A DNA stretch of 64,000 nucleotides from CAIWHR01 sp963781285 (GCA_963781285.1 CAWAFI010000018.1:1-64000); one strand, 5' to 3'; shown: positions 8,655 to 17,618, counted from the first letter of the stretch. Notes: generated by a model from the letters alone, not told the origin. Made by a program: numbers and translations.

Positions 8655-8962
8655 CATATGAACGCTCTTTGCCGCGCCATGCTGTACAGACCGGCGTTCA
8701 GACACAACAAACGACACGCTAGTGGCTTGGTTCCTATCTGTCTGTCCGTTAACGGACTAATTTGTGCTGTTCCAGGGACGCGCAGGGTTCGCCACGATCT
8801 GCGCGACATTCCTCGGAAGCTCGGTGAGATTGCTTCACCCGCGCAGGGGCCGATTCCATACAGTTGCGCCTATAGAAGCAGCTCATTTATGATTTTCGGT
8901 GCAAGACGGAGTGTGACCACATCGGTAAAGGGGTTTTCAAGCCTTTAAGTGGGTAGTTCGCA

Positions 8963-9670
8963 ATGCCAGTGCAACCTACTCCCCGGCAGAATCATCTGCT
9001 CGCGGCCCTTCCTCAAACAGTCTACGAACGACTGCTACCGAATCTTGAACTCGTTCCGATGCCCCTCGGCGAGGTGCTGTACACCTCGGGCGGCGAGTTG
9101 CCGTACGTCTATTTCCCGACGACCTGCATCGTCTCGCTCGTCTACGTGATGGCGAATGGTTCGTCGGCGGAGATCGCGGTGACGGGATACGAAGGCTTGC
9201 TCGGCGTCTCACTCTTGCTTGGTGGGCACACTACGCCAAACCAGGCGGTCGTCCAGAGTGCAGGCCATGCATATCGGATCCAGGCACAGGTGATCAAACA
9301 TGAATTCGAGCAGGGCGGACCGCTGCAACATCTCATGCTGCTCTACACGCAGGCTTTGATTGCGCAGATGGCGCAAACCGCCGTCTGTAATCGGCATCAT
9401 TCGCTGGACCAGCAATTGTGTCGCTGGCTGTTATTGAGTCTCGACCGCCTGCACTCAGGTGACCTGACGATGACGCAGGAGTTGATCGCCAACATGCTCG
9501 GCGTGCGGCGGCAGGGCGTTGCAGTGGCGGCCGGAAATTTGCAGAGAGCAGGCCTGATCGACTATCACCGCGGACACATCAGCGTACTTGATCGCCCTGG
9601 GTTGGAAGGGCGAGTTTGCGAATGCTATGCGGTCGTCAAACATGAATACGACCGTTTGCTACCTGGGTGA
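8963..9670 (+). CDS. Crp/Fnr-family transcriptional regulator (copy 1)
   Basis: A 235-residue regulator. Residues ~20-130 form a cyclic-nucleotide-binding-like beta-roll (LGEVLYTSGGELPYVYFPTT), then a long dimerisation helix with QMAQTAVCNRHHSLDQQLCR, and a C-terminal winged helix (TMTQELIANMLGVRRQGV). The effector is not evident: the cAMP-contacting Arg/Glu pattern of Crp is absent and there is no Fnr-type N-terminal Cys cluster. It is clearly paralogous to the two genes at 53.8-55.5 kb. The start ATG 8963 gives the family-typical opening QNHLLAALP. It stands alone between accessory genes. Confidence 0.85.
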   Translation: MPVQPTPRQNHLLAALPQTVYERLLPNLELVPMPLGEVLYTSGGELPYVYFPTTCIVSLVYVMANGSSAEIAVTGYEGLLGVSLLLGGHTTPNQAVVQSAGHAYRIQAQVIKHEFEQGGPLQHLMLLYTQALIAQMAQTAVCNRHHSLDQQLCRWLLLSLDRLHSGDLTMTQELIANMLGVRRQGVAVAAGNLQRAGLIDYHRGHISVLDRPGLEGRVCECYAVVKHEYDRLLPG

Positions 9671-10179
9671 GTCACCTGCCTGACGCGCGGGCGCCCCTGC
9701 TACCTTAAGCATGCACGGCGCGCGGTCCCTTGCGCGGCGGGTATGCGGCGCGCCGCGATGTGCTTTGCACAACAGGCATCCGCGAAAGCCCGGTGGGGAG
9801 CGCAGCGAACGGCGGCTGAGGGTCTATTCTGTTGAACAACTCGACGTTTGAGCAGCGCGGTATTACCGCAAGCGTTAAGCGGAGAGAGCCGAGCATCGAG
9901 AAATGCCGTGGCCCGATCGCTGCGAATCGCGCGAGGTGTGCTTCAGAGCGTGGACCCGAACTTGCTGCGGCAGTTCCGCGCGCTGCCGCGCCTTACCCAC
10001 GGCCGGAAACAGATCAAGGGTTGTCGAGGTAGGCAAGGCTCCAGTCAAGCAAGGAAGGATCGATTTCTCGCTCGAGCACGTCGAACATGCTGTCCACGAA
10101 CGCGATCAATTCGCCCGAAGCCGCGATCGCCCGATCGATGTGGCGATTGGCGACTGCATCGAGCACACATCTGATCGCG
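9671..10179. other. Non-coding or decayed stretch
   Basis: About 500 bp without a convincing intact gene. On the minus strand, 10014 to ~10190 encodes an open segment ending in LLDWSLAYLDNP that could be the C-terminal remnant of an unidentified gene cut at the same junction that truncates hicA. The GC-rich part around 9720-9770 contains short palindromes such as GCGGCGCGCCGC. Confidence 0.4.
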
Positions 10180-10359
10180 TTGCCCGGGGCGGCCGAGGCG
10201 CTTGGCTTCGTGCACAAGGGCGGCGCGGGTTCGCACAGAGCGTTCGCCCGCGCGGGCGAACCAATGCTGTTCAATTTTCAGAACCGCGACGGCCGCATCC
10301 CGCCTTACCAGGCTCGACAACTCATTGCGATGATCGAGAAGTACGGAGAGAATCAATGA
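10180..10359 (+). pseudogene. HicA-type toxin, 5'-truncated
   Basis: The frame encodes the C-terminal part of a HicA-like mRNA interferase: LGFVHKGGAGSHRAFARAG, then LFNFQNRDGRIPPYQARQL and IEKYG. The double-stranded-RNA-binding-like fold and the catalytic His (GSHR) are present, but the usual first ~40 residues are not found upstream; instead unrelated sequence begins near 10175-10190. The stop overlaps the HicB start by 4 bp (ATGA). Probably an inactive toxin remnant left with a functional antitoxin gene. Confidence 0.6.
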
Positions 10360-10685
10360 CCCACTATCCACTGGAAATCTTCTGGAGCGAGGAAGACGAC
10401 GGCTTCATCGCCGAGGCCCCGGATCTCCCCGGATGCTCGGCATGGGGCAAGACAGAAGCGAATGCGGCGCGTGAGGCGCAGCGAGCCATCGTCGCTTGGA
10501 TTGAGGCTGCGCGGGCGGCAGGCCGTGAGATTCCCGAACCGTCCGTAACCGAACCGCTGGATCGTTACAGCGGCAAGTTCGTTGTACGCGTTCCCAGATC
10601 CGTGCACGCGCGATTGTCGCGCAAAGCGAAGCAGGAAGGCGTGTCACTCAATCAGCTCGTCGCGAGCGTGCTCTCGCGAGCCTGA
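10356..10685 (+). CDS. HicB-family antitoxin
   Basis: A 109-residue antitoxin with the HicB partial RNase H-like fold at the N-terminus (IFWSEEDDGFIAEAPDLPGC) and a C-terminal ribbon-helix-helix DNA-binding segment (FVVRVPRSVHARLSRKAKQE). This order is the classic HicB architecture. ATG 10356 overlaps the stop of the truncated hicA. With the toxin shortened, the antitoxin may survive as an orphan repressor. Confidence 0.88.
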   Translation: MTHYPLEIFWSEEDDGFIAEAPDLPGCSAWGKTEANAAREAQRAIVAWIEAARAAGREIPEPSVTEPLDRYSGKFVVRVPRSVHARLSRKAKQEGVSLNQLVASVLSRA

Positions 10686-10963
10686 GAGCCTGGCGCGATT
10701 TCACCGTGCCACGTGCACTGGACGAAGAACGCAAAGTTCGCACCTTCGTCGCGACGATTAACGGCGTGTCGCACCCACTGACCTTGTTCAGCCATCGGAC
10801 CCGCCGCTTCGCCTCTGGGTAAAGGCTCACGGCCGGCGCTTTCTCGATCCATTGCCACGGACCCGCTGCCCGCTTCAACACGGCCCTCACGAGGGCAAGA
10901 TAGCGATTGGCGTTCGCTTGGCGCAGTAGCGACTGATGCGGTTGGCCCCGTTCGTTTGAAAAC

Positions 10964-10997
10964 TTGAAAACTCCGTTTTAAGAGAGTATAGTCTCCC
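10964..10997 (+). promoter_or_regulatory. Sigma70-like promoter and overlapping palindrome of the xre-res module
   Basis: TTGAAA (10964-10969) and TATAGT (10987-10992) are separated by exactly 17 bp, a near-consensus sigma70 promoter. The -10 box lies in GAGAGTATAGTCTC (10984-10997), which is symmetric at 12 of 14 positions and could be the operator through which the Xre-type antitoxin represses its own operon. A ribosome binding site AGGAG follows at 11002-11006 and the ATG is at 11014. Confidence 0.6.
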
Positions 10998-11013
10998 ACA
11001 TAGGAGATATCCG

Positions 11014-11451
11014 ATGGCTGTCTTGACCTATCCCGCAACGCGACACGAACCGTCGCCGGTGATCGACCTCGCTTCCAAGGCGGAGCGCGAACGGCTTAGC
11101 CCATCGGCGCTCAAGGCGTTTTTCAACATCGTCGACCAGTGGGGCGTGCGCGACGAGGACGCACGGCAACTTCTCGGCGGCGTTACCAACGGCCCTTATT
11201 ATGAGATGAAGAAGAACCCGAAAGGCCGGGTGCTCGACGCTGACAAGCTGCTCCGCATTTCCTATCTCATCGGCATCTTCAAGGCGCTGAATATTCTCCA
11301 CGGTCAGCCGCTCGCGGACGAATGGGTGCGTCTGCCGAACACCAATCGCATTTTCGTGGGCAGCACACCGCTGGCCTACATGGTGAAAGGCGGCGCGCCG
11401 GCGATGCAGACGGTGCGGCGCCTGCTTGACGCCCGCCGAGGCGGGATGTGA
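11014..11451 (+). CDS. Xre/MbcA/ParS-type antitoxin of a RES module
   Basis: A 145-residue protein with an N-terminal Xre-like helix-turn-helix region (LKAFFNIVDQWGVRDEDARQLLGGV) and a C-terminal MbcA/ParS toxin-binding region (LPNTNRIFVGSTPLAYMVKGG). It neutralises the RES-domain toxin encoded just downstream; the genes overlap by 4 bp (GTGA at 11448). It has a strong Shine-Dalgarno and its own promoter, so it is probably transcribed as the first gene of a two-gene operon and autoregulated. Confidence 0.9.
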   Translation: MAVLTYPATRHEPSPVIDLASKAERERLSPSALKAFFNIVDQWGVRDEDARQLLGGVTNGPYYEMKKNPKGRVLDADKLLRISYLIGIFKALNILHGQPLADEWVRLPNTNRIFVGSTPLAYMVKGGAPAMQTVRRLLDARRGGM

Positions 11452-12140
11452 AGGCGCTACCCGGTACTTCACTTGTCCGCCGCAACGATACTCACCGCCT
11501 GATCCACTCGAAGTACAGCGACGACGGCAGCAGTGTGCTCGCACGAATTGCCGAGAGCGACGGGCACCTCGCGGACATCTTCGACTTGGACAACGCGACC
11601 AACGATCGTCTGCGCGCCGAGAACGACTTGCTGCCCGGCATCGGCGTGCGCGAGCTGCTGTTCGGCGTACCCTACTATCGCGTCGTCAATGCGGCGTTCA
11701 CGCACGCGCATCCGCTGGGCAGCCGGTTCAACGGTCCCGAACGCGGTGCATGGTATGCGGCGTTCGAGATCAAGACCGCGCAGGCGGAGATGGCGTTCCA
11801 CAAGACGGTGCAGCTCGCCGAAATCGACCGCTTCGAGGACGACGTGACCTTTGACGACTATCTCGCCGATTTTAGTGGCGAGTTTCACGATCTCCGCGGT
11901 CCAGACGATTGGGTCGACTGCCTTGATCCTGATACCTACGTACAGTCACAGGCGCTCGCCGAGCGGTTGCTCGACGGCGGATCGCTCGGCATCGTCTATC
12001 CGAGCGTGCGCCGCGTGGCCGGCACCTGCCTCGCATGTTTTAGGCCGGCGCTCGTGATGAACGTGAGAAAGGGAACGACTTATCGATTCCGCTGGAGCGG
12101 CCACCCGACTCCAACCATCGCTGCCGTCAAACGCAGTTGA
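11448..12140 (+). CDS. RES-domain toxin (NAD-degrading family)
   Basis: A 230-residue RES-domain protein. The residues that give the family its name are visible: Arg in GSRFNGPERGAWYAAFE, Glu in AEMAFHKTV and Ser in LGIVYPSVRR. Characterised RES toxins such as MbcT deplete NAD+ by phosphorolysis or hydrolysis and so arrest growth; this activity is inferred here. The GTG start overlaps the antitoxin stop. The protein is full length for the family, so unlike the neighbouring hicA this module looks functional. Confidence 0.9.
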   Translation: MKALPGTSLVRRNDTHRLIHSKYSDDGSSVLARIAESDGHLADIFDLDNATNDRLRAENDLLPGIGVRELLFGVPYYRVVNAAFTHAHPLGSRFNGPERGAWYAAFEIKTAQAEMAFHKTVQLAEIDRFEDDVTFDDYLADFSGEFHDLRGPDDWVDCLDPDTYVQSQALAERLLDGGSLGIVYPSVRRVAGTCLACFRPALVMNVRKGTTYRFRWSGHPTPTIAAVKRS

Positions 12141-12313
12141 TCCCAGGACGGCTGCGATAGCGAATTCGTCGAAGCCGCGAGGCTTCCACGACTTCGAGGT
12201 GGCTCCGGTGGAGACGCTGCGTTGCCGCGTCACCATGGGCAACGCGGGGGACGGCGACCGGTCGTCCGCGCTGTCGCCGCACGAATTCGAGCTCTGCAAC
12301 GAGGAGGCGTGCC

Positions 12314-12748
12314 ATGTACAAGCGCATCTTGATCGCGTACGACGGCTCGGAGGCCGGCCAGAAGTCGCTGCTCGACTGCCTGGAGGTCGCGCAGTGGGGA
12401 CAGTCGGAGTTCTTTCTCGTCGCGGTCAGGTCACCCGTTGTGTTCATCGCTGCCGAAGCGGGGGTCTATGATGCCGAGCGCGAGAAGGAGGACGAGGAGC
12501 ACTACCAGGGCATCCTCGCAGACGGAATGCGGCAGCTTTCCTCGTCGGGTTACAGGGCGACCGGTGAGGTGGTCGTGGGTGACCCCGTCGACCAGATCGT
12601 CACCTTCGCGAAGAAGATCGGGGCGGACCTGATTGTGGTTGGCCACAAGCACCTGGAGGGATGGGCTGCCCGGTGGTGGCGAGGGTCGCTATCGAAGTCG
12701 CTGATCGAGCATTCGCCTTGCAGCGTGCTCGTGGTCATCATTCATTGA
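12314..12748 (+). CDS. Universal stress protein, UspA family
   Basis: A 144-residue single-domain Usp protein. It opens with YKRILIAYDGSEAGQKSLLDC, the beta1/alpha1 region with the nucleotide-contacting Asp, and ends with IGADLIVVGHKHLEGW and SPCSVLVVIIH. The ATP-binding motif G-x2-G-x9-G-S/T is only partly kept (GHKHLEGWAARWWRGSLS), so nucleotide binding is plausible but not certain. A good ribosome binding site (GAGGAG) precedes ATG 12314. Role: survival under stress, precise function unknown. Confidence 0.9.
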   Translation: MYKRILIAYDGSEAGQKSLLDCLEVAQWGQSEFFLVAVRSPVVFIAAEAGVYDAEREKEDEEHYQGILADGMRQLSSSGYRATGEVVVGDPVDQIVTFAKKIGADLIVVGHKHLEGWAARWWRGSLSKSLIEHSPCSVLVVIIH

Positions 12749-12780
12749 ACTCGATGAATCGGGTCATCGCGTGGCAGGCG

Positions 12781-13230
12781 CTACCGATGCACCAGGTCCC
12801 GGTAGGCGTGCCAGCTCGCGTGCGCGACCCACGGCAGCAAGGCGATCATACCCAGCAGCAGCGTGGCGAAGCCGAGCGCCATCAGCGCGACCAGCAGTGC
12901 CGCCCACAGGGCCATGGCCAAGGGGTTCTGCTTGACTGCCTTGAGGCTCGTGGCGATGGCGGTGACGACATCGACCTCGCGATCCACCAGCATGGGGACT
13001 GAAATCGCACTCAGCGCGAACACGAGCGCCGCCAGCAGCGCGCCGAGCGCGACGTAGGCGATCACCAAGCCCCCAGTAGTTGCCGGACAGAAACACGGTA
13101 CCGAGGAAGGTTTGGACGCTCGGCAGTTCCCCACCGTAGAAGAGCGCGAAGAGGATGGCGCCGAGTTGGTGACGAGCAGTCCAGGCGGGGGCGATCGGGT
13201 GTTGCGCTCTGGATGTCGTGGCCTTGTCGA
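12781..13230 (-). pseudogene. DUF2189-type membrane protein remnant
   Basis: The C-terminal ~97 residues carry two hydrophobic helices around VDREVDVVTAIATSLKAVKQNP, the hallmark of DUF2189 integral membrane proteins. The preceding part (LFYGGELPSVQTFLGTVFLSGNYWG) lies in another frame and joins after removal of one base near 13070, inside a C-rich run. The first half of the ~250-residue family protein is missing altogether. It is therefore a 5'-truncated, frameshifted remnant with no likely function. Confidence 0.7.
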
Positions 13231-13267
13231 ACTACACTGGCTCCAGCACATACTAGGAGCACGACCC

Positions 13268-13549
13268 ATGAAAGCAGCCGAGCATCCGCCGAGAACAGCC
13301 ACGGCTCAGCAACAGCAGGGACGCGCCAACGGCCTCCATCCGCGCCTACCCCGCGGATGCGTCAGAGCACCCAAGGCCCCTCAAAGCCGGGCACAGCAGA
13401 AGGCCGGCGGCTACCGGCGAGTCGAAGTATTTCTGGCGGTGGAAGCTGCAATCGCACTGCGGCAGCTAATGCGCGATGGCAGATCGGCCAGGGAGGTCAT
13501 CGAGGCATTGTTGCTGGGTGAAAAGCAGCGAAGGAAGGAACATGCGTAG
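13268..13549 (+). CDS. Small protein with ribbon-helix-helix-like C-terminus
   Basis: A 93-residue protein starting at ATG 13268, with AGGAG 10 bp upstream. The N-terminal half is Gln/Arg/Pro-rich and probably disordered. The C-terminal half (GYRRVEVFLAVEAAIALRQL, then GRSAREVIEALLLGEKQ) has the strand-helix-helix pattern of small DNA-binding proteins or antitoxins. No partner toxin is adjacent. I do not recognise a named family; it could be an orphan regulator of island origin. Confidence 0.5.
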   Translation: MKAAEHPPRTATAQQQQGRANGLHPRLPRGCVRAPKAPQSRAQQKAGGYRRVEVFLAVEAAIALRQLMRDGRSAREVIEALLLGEKQRRKEHA

Positions 13550-13809
13550 CCGAATGTCGACCTTTAGGTATCGTCCGGCACGCGCCAGGACCTGCAGGCA
13601 TTCCCTGACGCCCGCTGGTATTCCTGCGGCGGGCTCAAGCGTTCGCTGGCTGGGCTTGCCGAGCACCGATTCGAATGGGTGCTCGCCGGGCACAGCGGCA
13701 GCGCAAGGCTGCCGGTAAATGAAATGCTCCTGGGGTTGCGCGCACCAGTGGAGCGAATGTGATGCGGTCTGACGGCGCGGCACGATGAGCACGCGAGAGC
13801 TTTGGAGGC

Positions 13810-14476
13810 TTGCGCCGACAGATGCTCGCGGAAGTCGCCGCCGAGACGATTTACGTGAGCGCCCGAATCGGCAAAGCGGCGCTTGCCAAGCCGGTCATGG
13901 AGGCCATCGGCCGCGTGCCGCGGCATGAGTTCGTGCCCGTGGAGCTTCAACCCTACGCTTACGCCAATACTCCGCTTCCGATCGGTTGCGACAAGACGAT
14001 CTCGCAACCGTTTATCGTGGCGCTGATGACCGATCTGCTCGGCCTCAACGCCACCGACGCGGTCCTCGAGATCGGTACCGGACTCGGCTACCAGGCAGCG
14101 ATCCTGGCGGAGCTCGCACGCAAAGTGTATAGCGTCGAGATCATTGAAGAGCTTGCGCGGCAGGCGAAACAAACGCCTTGGTCGATTGGGCTACACAAAT
14201 ATCGAGCTCAAGCTCGGAAATGGGTATTACGGATGGCCCGAATACGCGCCATTCGACAAAGTCATCGTGACCGCGGCGCCCGACCTCATTCCCCCGCTGT
14301 TGATTCAGCAGCTAAAACCCGAAGGCAGAATGGTCATTCCGGCCGGCCTGCCCGACGCACAGCAACTGATCCTGGTCACCAAACAGCGGGACGGCAAGCT
14401 GACGATAACGGAGATCCTCCCGGTGCGCTTCTCCATGCTCGAGGGCGGCGAATCCAGCAGGTCCGGCGATTCCTGA
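13810..14476 (+). pseudogene. pcm: Protein-L-isoaspartate O-methyltransferase, frameshifted
   Basis: SAM-dependent methyltransferase that repairs isoaspartyl residues in aged proteins. The N-terminal frame contains VPRHEFVPVELQPYAYANTP, TISQPFIVALMTDLL and the SAM-binding motif VLEIGTGLGYQAAILAEL. The C-terminal frame continues with RLGRLGYTNIELKLGNGYYG, APFDKVIVTAAPDLIPP and GRMVIPAGLPDAQQL. Removing one base near 14170 (an A-rich GAAACAAACG) joins them into a complete family protein. No ATG lies at the usual position; TTG 13810 or ATG 13822 begins the conserved part. Either a recent pseudogene or an indel error. Confidence 0.82.
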
Positions 14477-14551
14477 TCCAATCTGTTCCCGCGCGCACGA
14501 CGCAACGAATCGACCGCAACCGGCAATCCATCCTGGAAAGGAGCCTGCGCT

Positions 14552-15157
14552 ATGAACGAAATCGTCGCCGATGTCTTTACCTGGGCATGGTTCTCCGCAC
14601 CCCACGGGTACGATTTCAACGGCCATCTGGTTCGCCACGCGGAAGGAAACCTTTGCATTGATCCGGTACAACCCACCGATGCGTGCCTTGCCGAGATCGC
14701 CCGGATGGGCGCCGTGAAGATTCTGCTCACCAATCGCAACCACTCACGGGCCGCCAATCTGGTGCGCGCCCGCACTGGTGCCAGGACGCTCATTCACCCG
14801 GACGACGCCGCGCATGCTCGCAGCCAGGGTGCTGAAATCGATGGGCCCTTGAACGTCGGCGAGACGATGGGTCCGTTCACGATCGTTGCCGTCCCCGGAA
14901 AATCACCCGGCGAGGTTGCGCTGCACTGGCCGGAGAGGAAGCTCTTGATCGTGGGCGACGCGGTGATTGGCAATCCAAGCGGGCACTGCGGCCTGCTGCG
15001 CGAGAAGGTGATGGATGATCCCGTTCGCCTCAAGCGAAGCGTGCGCAACCTGCTCAATCTGGAATTCGACATCCTGCTATGTGGCGATGGGTCATCGATT
15101 CTCCACGACGCGAACATGCGGCTCAAGGAGCTCGTGGACACATTTCCAACTGAATGA
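14552..15157 (+). CDS. Metallo-beta-lactamase-fold protein, degenerate metal site
   Basis: A 201-residue protein with the order of strands and motifs of the MBL fold: GNLCIDPV, VKILLTNRNHSRAANLV at the position of the metal loop, HPDDAAHAR, VPGKSPGEVALHWPERKLLIVGDAVIG and LLCGDGSSIL. The diagnostic HxHxDH signature is replaced by NRNHSRAA, and the last His by Gly-Asp-Gly, so only the Asp of GDAVIG is kept. This points to a non-hydrolytic or differently metallated relative. The gene has a good ribosome binding site (GGAAAGGAGCC) and follows the broken pcm by 75 bp. Confidence 0.7.
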   Translation: MNEIVADVFTWAWFSAPHGYDFNGHLVRHAEGNLCIDPVQPTDACLAEIARMGAVKILLTNRNHSRAANLVRARTGARTLIHPDDAAHARSQGAEIDGPLNVGETMGPFTIVAVPGKSPGEVALHWPERKLLIVGDAVIGNPSGHCGLLREKVMDDPVRLKRSVRNLLNLEFDILLCGDGSSILHDANMRLKELVDTFPTE

Positions 15158-15535
15158 AAACCGACCGAAAGCGCGGGCATGAAATTGGAGGTTCGCAGCC
15201 CCGGCCTCGCGCTCGAAGCGAGGCTCGAATAGAAACCGCTGGAAAGCCCCCGGCGATAGCGGGGTGAAAACGCGTGGAAGGGGGCGTAGGAGGAAGCATG
15301 GGGTCGATGGGCGTGATGGATCGAGGTCTTCTGCCATGCGATCGATTCGACCCTGAGCAGCTATCTTGAGCGATGCGAGCGATACTTCGTTCTCGAGACG
15401 CTGGAACGGGAGCCGGTTGGCATGCCGGTAGTCTCTGCTACCCATTTGCTGCCCCAGCAGCGCGTGCCTAACGCGCTGGCGCGCGCCGGCTCGCCGCTCT
15501 TGCTTCCTGATCGAAGCAAAGCGACGCGCCTCCCT
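15158..15535. other. Intergenic stretch without a supported gene
   Basis: Nearly 380 bp with no convincing open frame. A short plus-strand segment near 15350-15420 reads SYLERCERYFVLETLERE, which might be a scrap of a Fis-like or phage regulator, but it is too short to name. Confidence 0.5.
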
Positions 15536-15982
15536 CTAGCGTTCGCCAAAGTACTGCTGAACGTCGTCAATCGTGCGCACGCTCGGGTCAATCAGAGCGA
15601 TGTCGTCGTCCGACATGTGCACGCGCATTGCGTAATCGACAATGACCGGCCGCCCGCCAAGATAGCCCCATTCGCCGAACTTGTCCTCATATAACTCCGG
15701 GTCTGGATAGTGGTTCGGATGCGCGCTGCTGTTGGTGAACGCCTGCATTTCATCACGCGTCATGATTCGCACGGCAGGCATGACGAGCGCGACGCCGAAC
15801 GGGAAGCAGGCGAGGACCGGGCATAGTTCGGGGTAATAGCGTTGCCATCCTTCGCGCCATATTCGCGCCTCCTCGCGATTGGCGCGCGCGCCGGCGCGTA
15901 AGCGACGCAAGCGAGGAATCTTTATCGCGATGCCGCCGCAAACGACTGTACGACGTTGGCTTCCACGGAAAAGGCGGAACAT
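15536..15982 (-). CDS. Hypothetical protein, possible kinase-like fold fragment
   Basis: A 148-residue protein with no signal peptide. It opens with RLFRGSQRRTVVCGGIAIKIPRL, where VCGGIAIKIP resembles the beta-strand and Lys of a protein-kinase N-lobe, and REEARIWREGW could supply the paired Glu. Downstream are ALVMPAVRIMTRDEM and a C-terminal part with IVDYAMRVHMSDDDIALID. I have seen similar short proteins in phage-derived regions but cannot name the family; the kinase resemblance is a guess from pattern. Confidence 0.5.
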   Translation of the reverse strand: MFRLFRGSQRRTVVCGGIAIKIPRLRRLRAGARANREEARIWREGWQRYYPELCPVLACFPFGVALVMPAVRIMTRDEMQAFTNSSAHPNHYPDPELYEDKFGEWGYLGGRPVIVDYAMRVHMSDDDIALIDPSVRTIDDVQQYFGER

Positions 15983-16229
15983 TGCGGCCGCATTCTAGCG
16001 GACCGATGCGCCGGCGCCGAATGGGCCCGATGGTGCCGTGTACGGCCAAGCCGCGCCGTTCATCCGCGCATAACGTCGGCGGCTTGCGCAGTACGTGAGT
16101 ACCGGGGCAGGAAGGTCTTGGCGAGGCGCAGCGGCGCGCGCCAAAGACGAGGCCGATCGAATTCCGTTTGATCCTCATCTGTAGTGGACAAGGAAAAACC
16201 CGGGGTGTATACAAGCAGTCGAAAATCAG

Positions 16230-16509
16230 CCATTAGATGTCCCATTCGCTCAGTGGCCGAGATCGAGGATGCGCTGGTGCCGGCCTTTCTGGCCGAGGAG
16301 TGCGACGACGATCATTGCGCGATCTTCGTTCCCTCGGTTCCCACGCCCCCAGCGGGCTCGATCTACATCATCGCGAAAGCCCGGGTGCATCCGGTCGATG
16401 TGCCATTTACGCATGCCGTGAGCGTGATCTCGAAATGGGTGCGGGCTCGAGCGAGCTGCTGGCGGGAATGAAACGGGCCGAGCAGAAGTCCATTTCTCCC
16501 AGCGCGTAG
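16230..16509 (+). pseudogene. DUF502 membrane protein, C-terminal remnant
   Basis: The frame reads VAEIEDALVPAFLAEEC, AIFVPSVPTPPAGSIYII and VDVPFTHAVSVISKWG, which match the end of DUF502 inner-membrane proteins (general knowledge: VP[ST]xPxPxxG followed by VxPLDVPFxxA). The two membrane helices expected at the N-terminus are absent. One base is missing near 16437; the shifted frame then continues with the family-like GAGSSELLAGMKRAEQ. It is a truncated and frameshifted remnant. Confidence 0.65.
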
Positions 16510-16673
16510 GCAGCTGGCTGCTCCGTGCGATAGCAAACGCGTACCGATCAGCGGATTCGAACCGATGCTGCGCCCCCTCTTCGCGAAACCGCGCAAGACG
16601 ATCTATGAGGCGGCGTCGGATCAGAACGTTGTTCGCGTGGAATGAATCGCAGCTCAACAATGGGAACCTCACC

Positions 16674-17435
16674 ATGACTGCCCCTACGTCTTCCTCGATT
16701 CCGCAGTCCGTCTCCGCCGAAGAACGGCAGTTGCGCGTTGACTTGGCCGCTTGCTACCGCCTGGTCGCACTGTACGGCTGGACCGATCTGGTCTTTACCC
16801 ACATCAGCGCCCGCATTCCAGGCCCCGAGCACCATTTCCTGATCAACCCCTACGGGCTGATGTTCGACGAAATCACCGCCTCCAGCCTGATCAAGGTCGA
16901 TCAAGACTGCAACAAGCTGAGCGACAGCCCGCACCACGTCAACCCGGCAGGTTTCACCATACACAGTTGCATCCACGCCGGGCGTCCGGATGTCGGCTGT
17001 GTGCTGCACACCCACACTCGGGCCGGCGTGGCCGTGAGTGCCCAGAAGGACGGGGTGTTGCCCATCAGCCAGCAATCGACCTTCGTGCTGTCCTCGCTCG
17101 CCTACCACGACTACGAAGGCGTGGCCGTTCGGGAAGACGAAAAGCCGCGGTTGCAGGCCGACCTGGGCAGCGCCACCTTCTTCATGCTTCGCAATCATGG
17201 CCTGCTCACGGTCGGCAAGACCGTGGCCGATGCCTTTCTGGCGATGTACGCCTTCGAGACCACGTGCCAGATCCAGGTGTCGGCGCAGTCGGGCGGCGGG
17301 GCCCTGGTCCCGATCGATCCGCGCATCGTCGAGGGGATAGGACACGCCATGAAGGTGCAGGGCCTGGAAGGAGCGTTCATCTGGCCTGCGCTCCTGCGCA
17401 GGCTCGATCGCATCGATCCGGGCTACAAACAGTAG
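16674..17435 (+). CDS. Class II aldolase/adducin family protein
   Basis: A 253-residue cytoplasmic protein of the class II aldolase family (fuculose- and ribulose-phosphate aldolase type). Zinc ligands are visible in VLHTHTRAGVAVSAQ and in FMLRNHGLLTVGKTVADAF, and TDLVFTHISARIPGPEHHFL forms the substrate-phosphate loop. Members cleave sugar phosphates or act as dehydratases and decarboxylases; the substrate here cannot be read from sequence. ATG 16674 is chosen as the nearest start to the conserved part. It is a single gene with no obvious metabolic partner next to it. Confidence 0.88.
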   Translation: MTAPTSSSIPQSVSAEERQLRVDLAACYRLVALYGWTDLVFTHISARIPGPEHHFLINPYGLMFDEITASSLIKVDQDCNKLSDSPHHVNPAGFTIHSCIHAGRPDVGCVLHTHTRAGVAVSAQKDGVLPISQQSTFVLSSLAYHDYEGVAVREDEKPRLQADLGSATFFMLRNHGLLTVGKTVADAFLAMYAFETTCQIQVSAQSGGGALVPIDPRIVEGIGHAMKVQGLEGAFIWPALLRRLDRIDPGYKQ

Positions 17436-17618
17436 ATTGCCACGGTTGGGCAGTCGACCCGCGCCGGCCGTCCGTCGGTTACCGTCGGGCGCAGAAGCCG
17501 GCGAGCGGGCTCAATCGATTGCTGTTGCAGCGAGTAGGATTGGCGTTGCCCGCGATGGCTTAGTTGTGCTCGGATCGGACGATGATGAGGGGGGACTATC
17601 CTCGACGCCGGTCGACGC

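Noticed and set aside
15340..15430. A Fis-like DNA-binding fragment (SYLERCERYFVLETLERE)
   Set aside because: Only about 20 residues of resemblance and no start or continuation; too short to claim.
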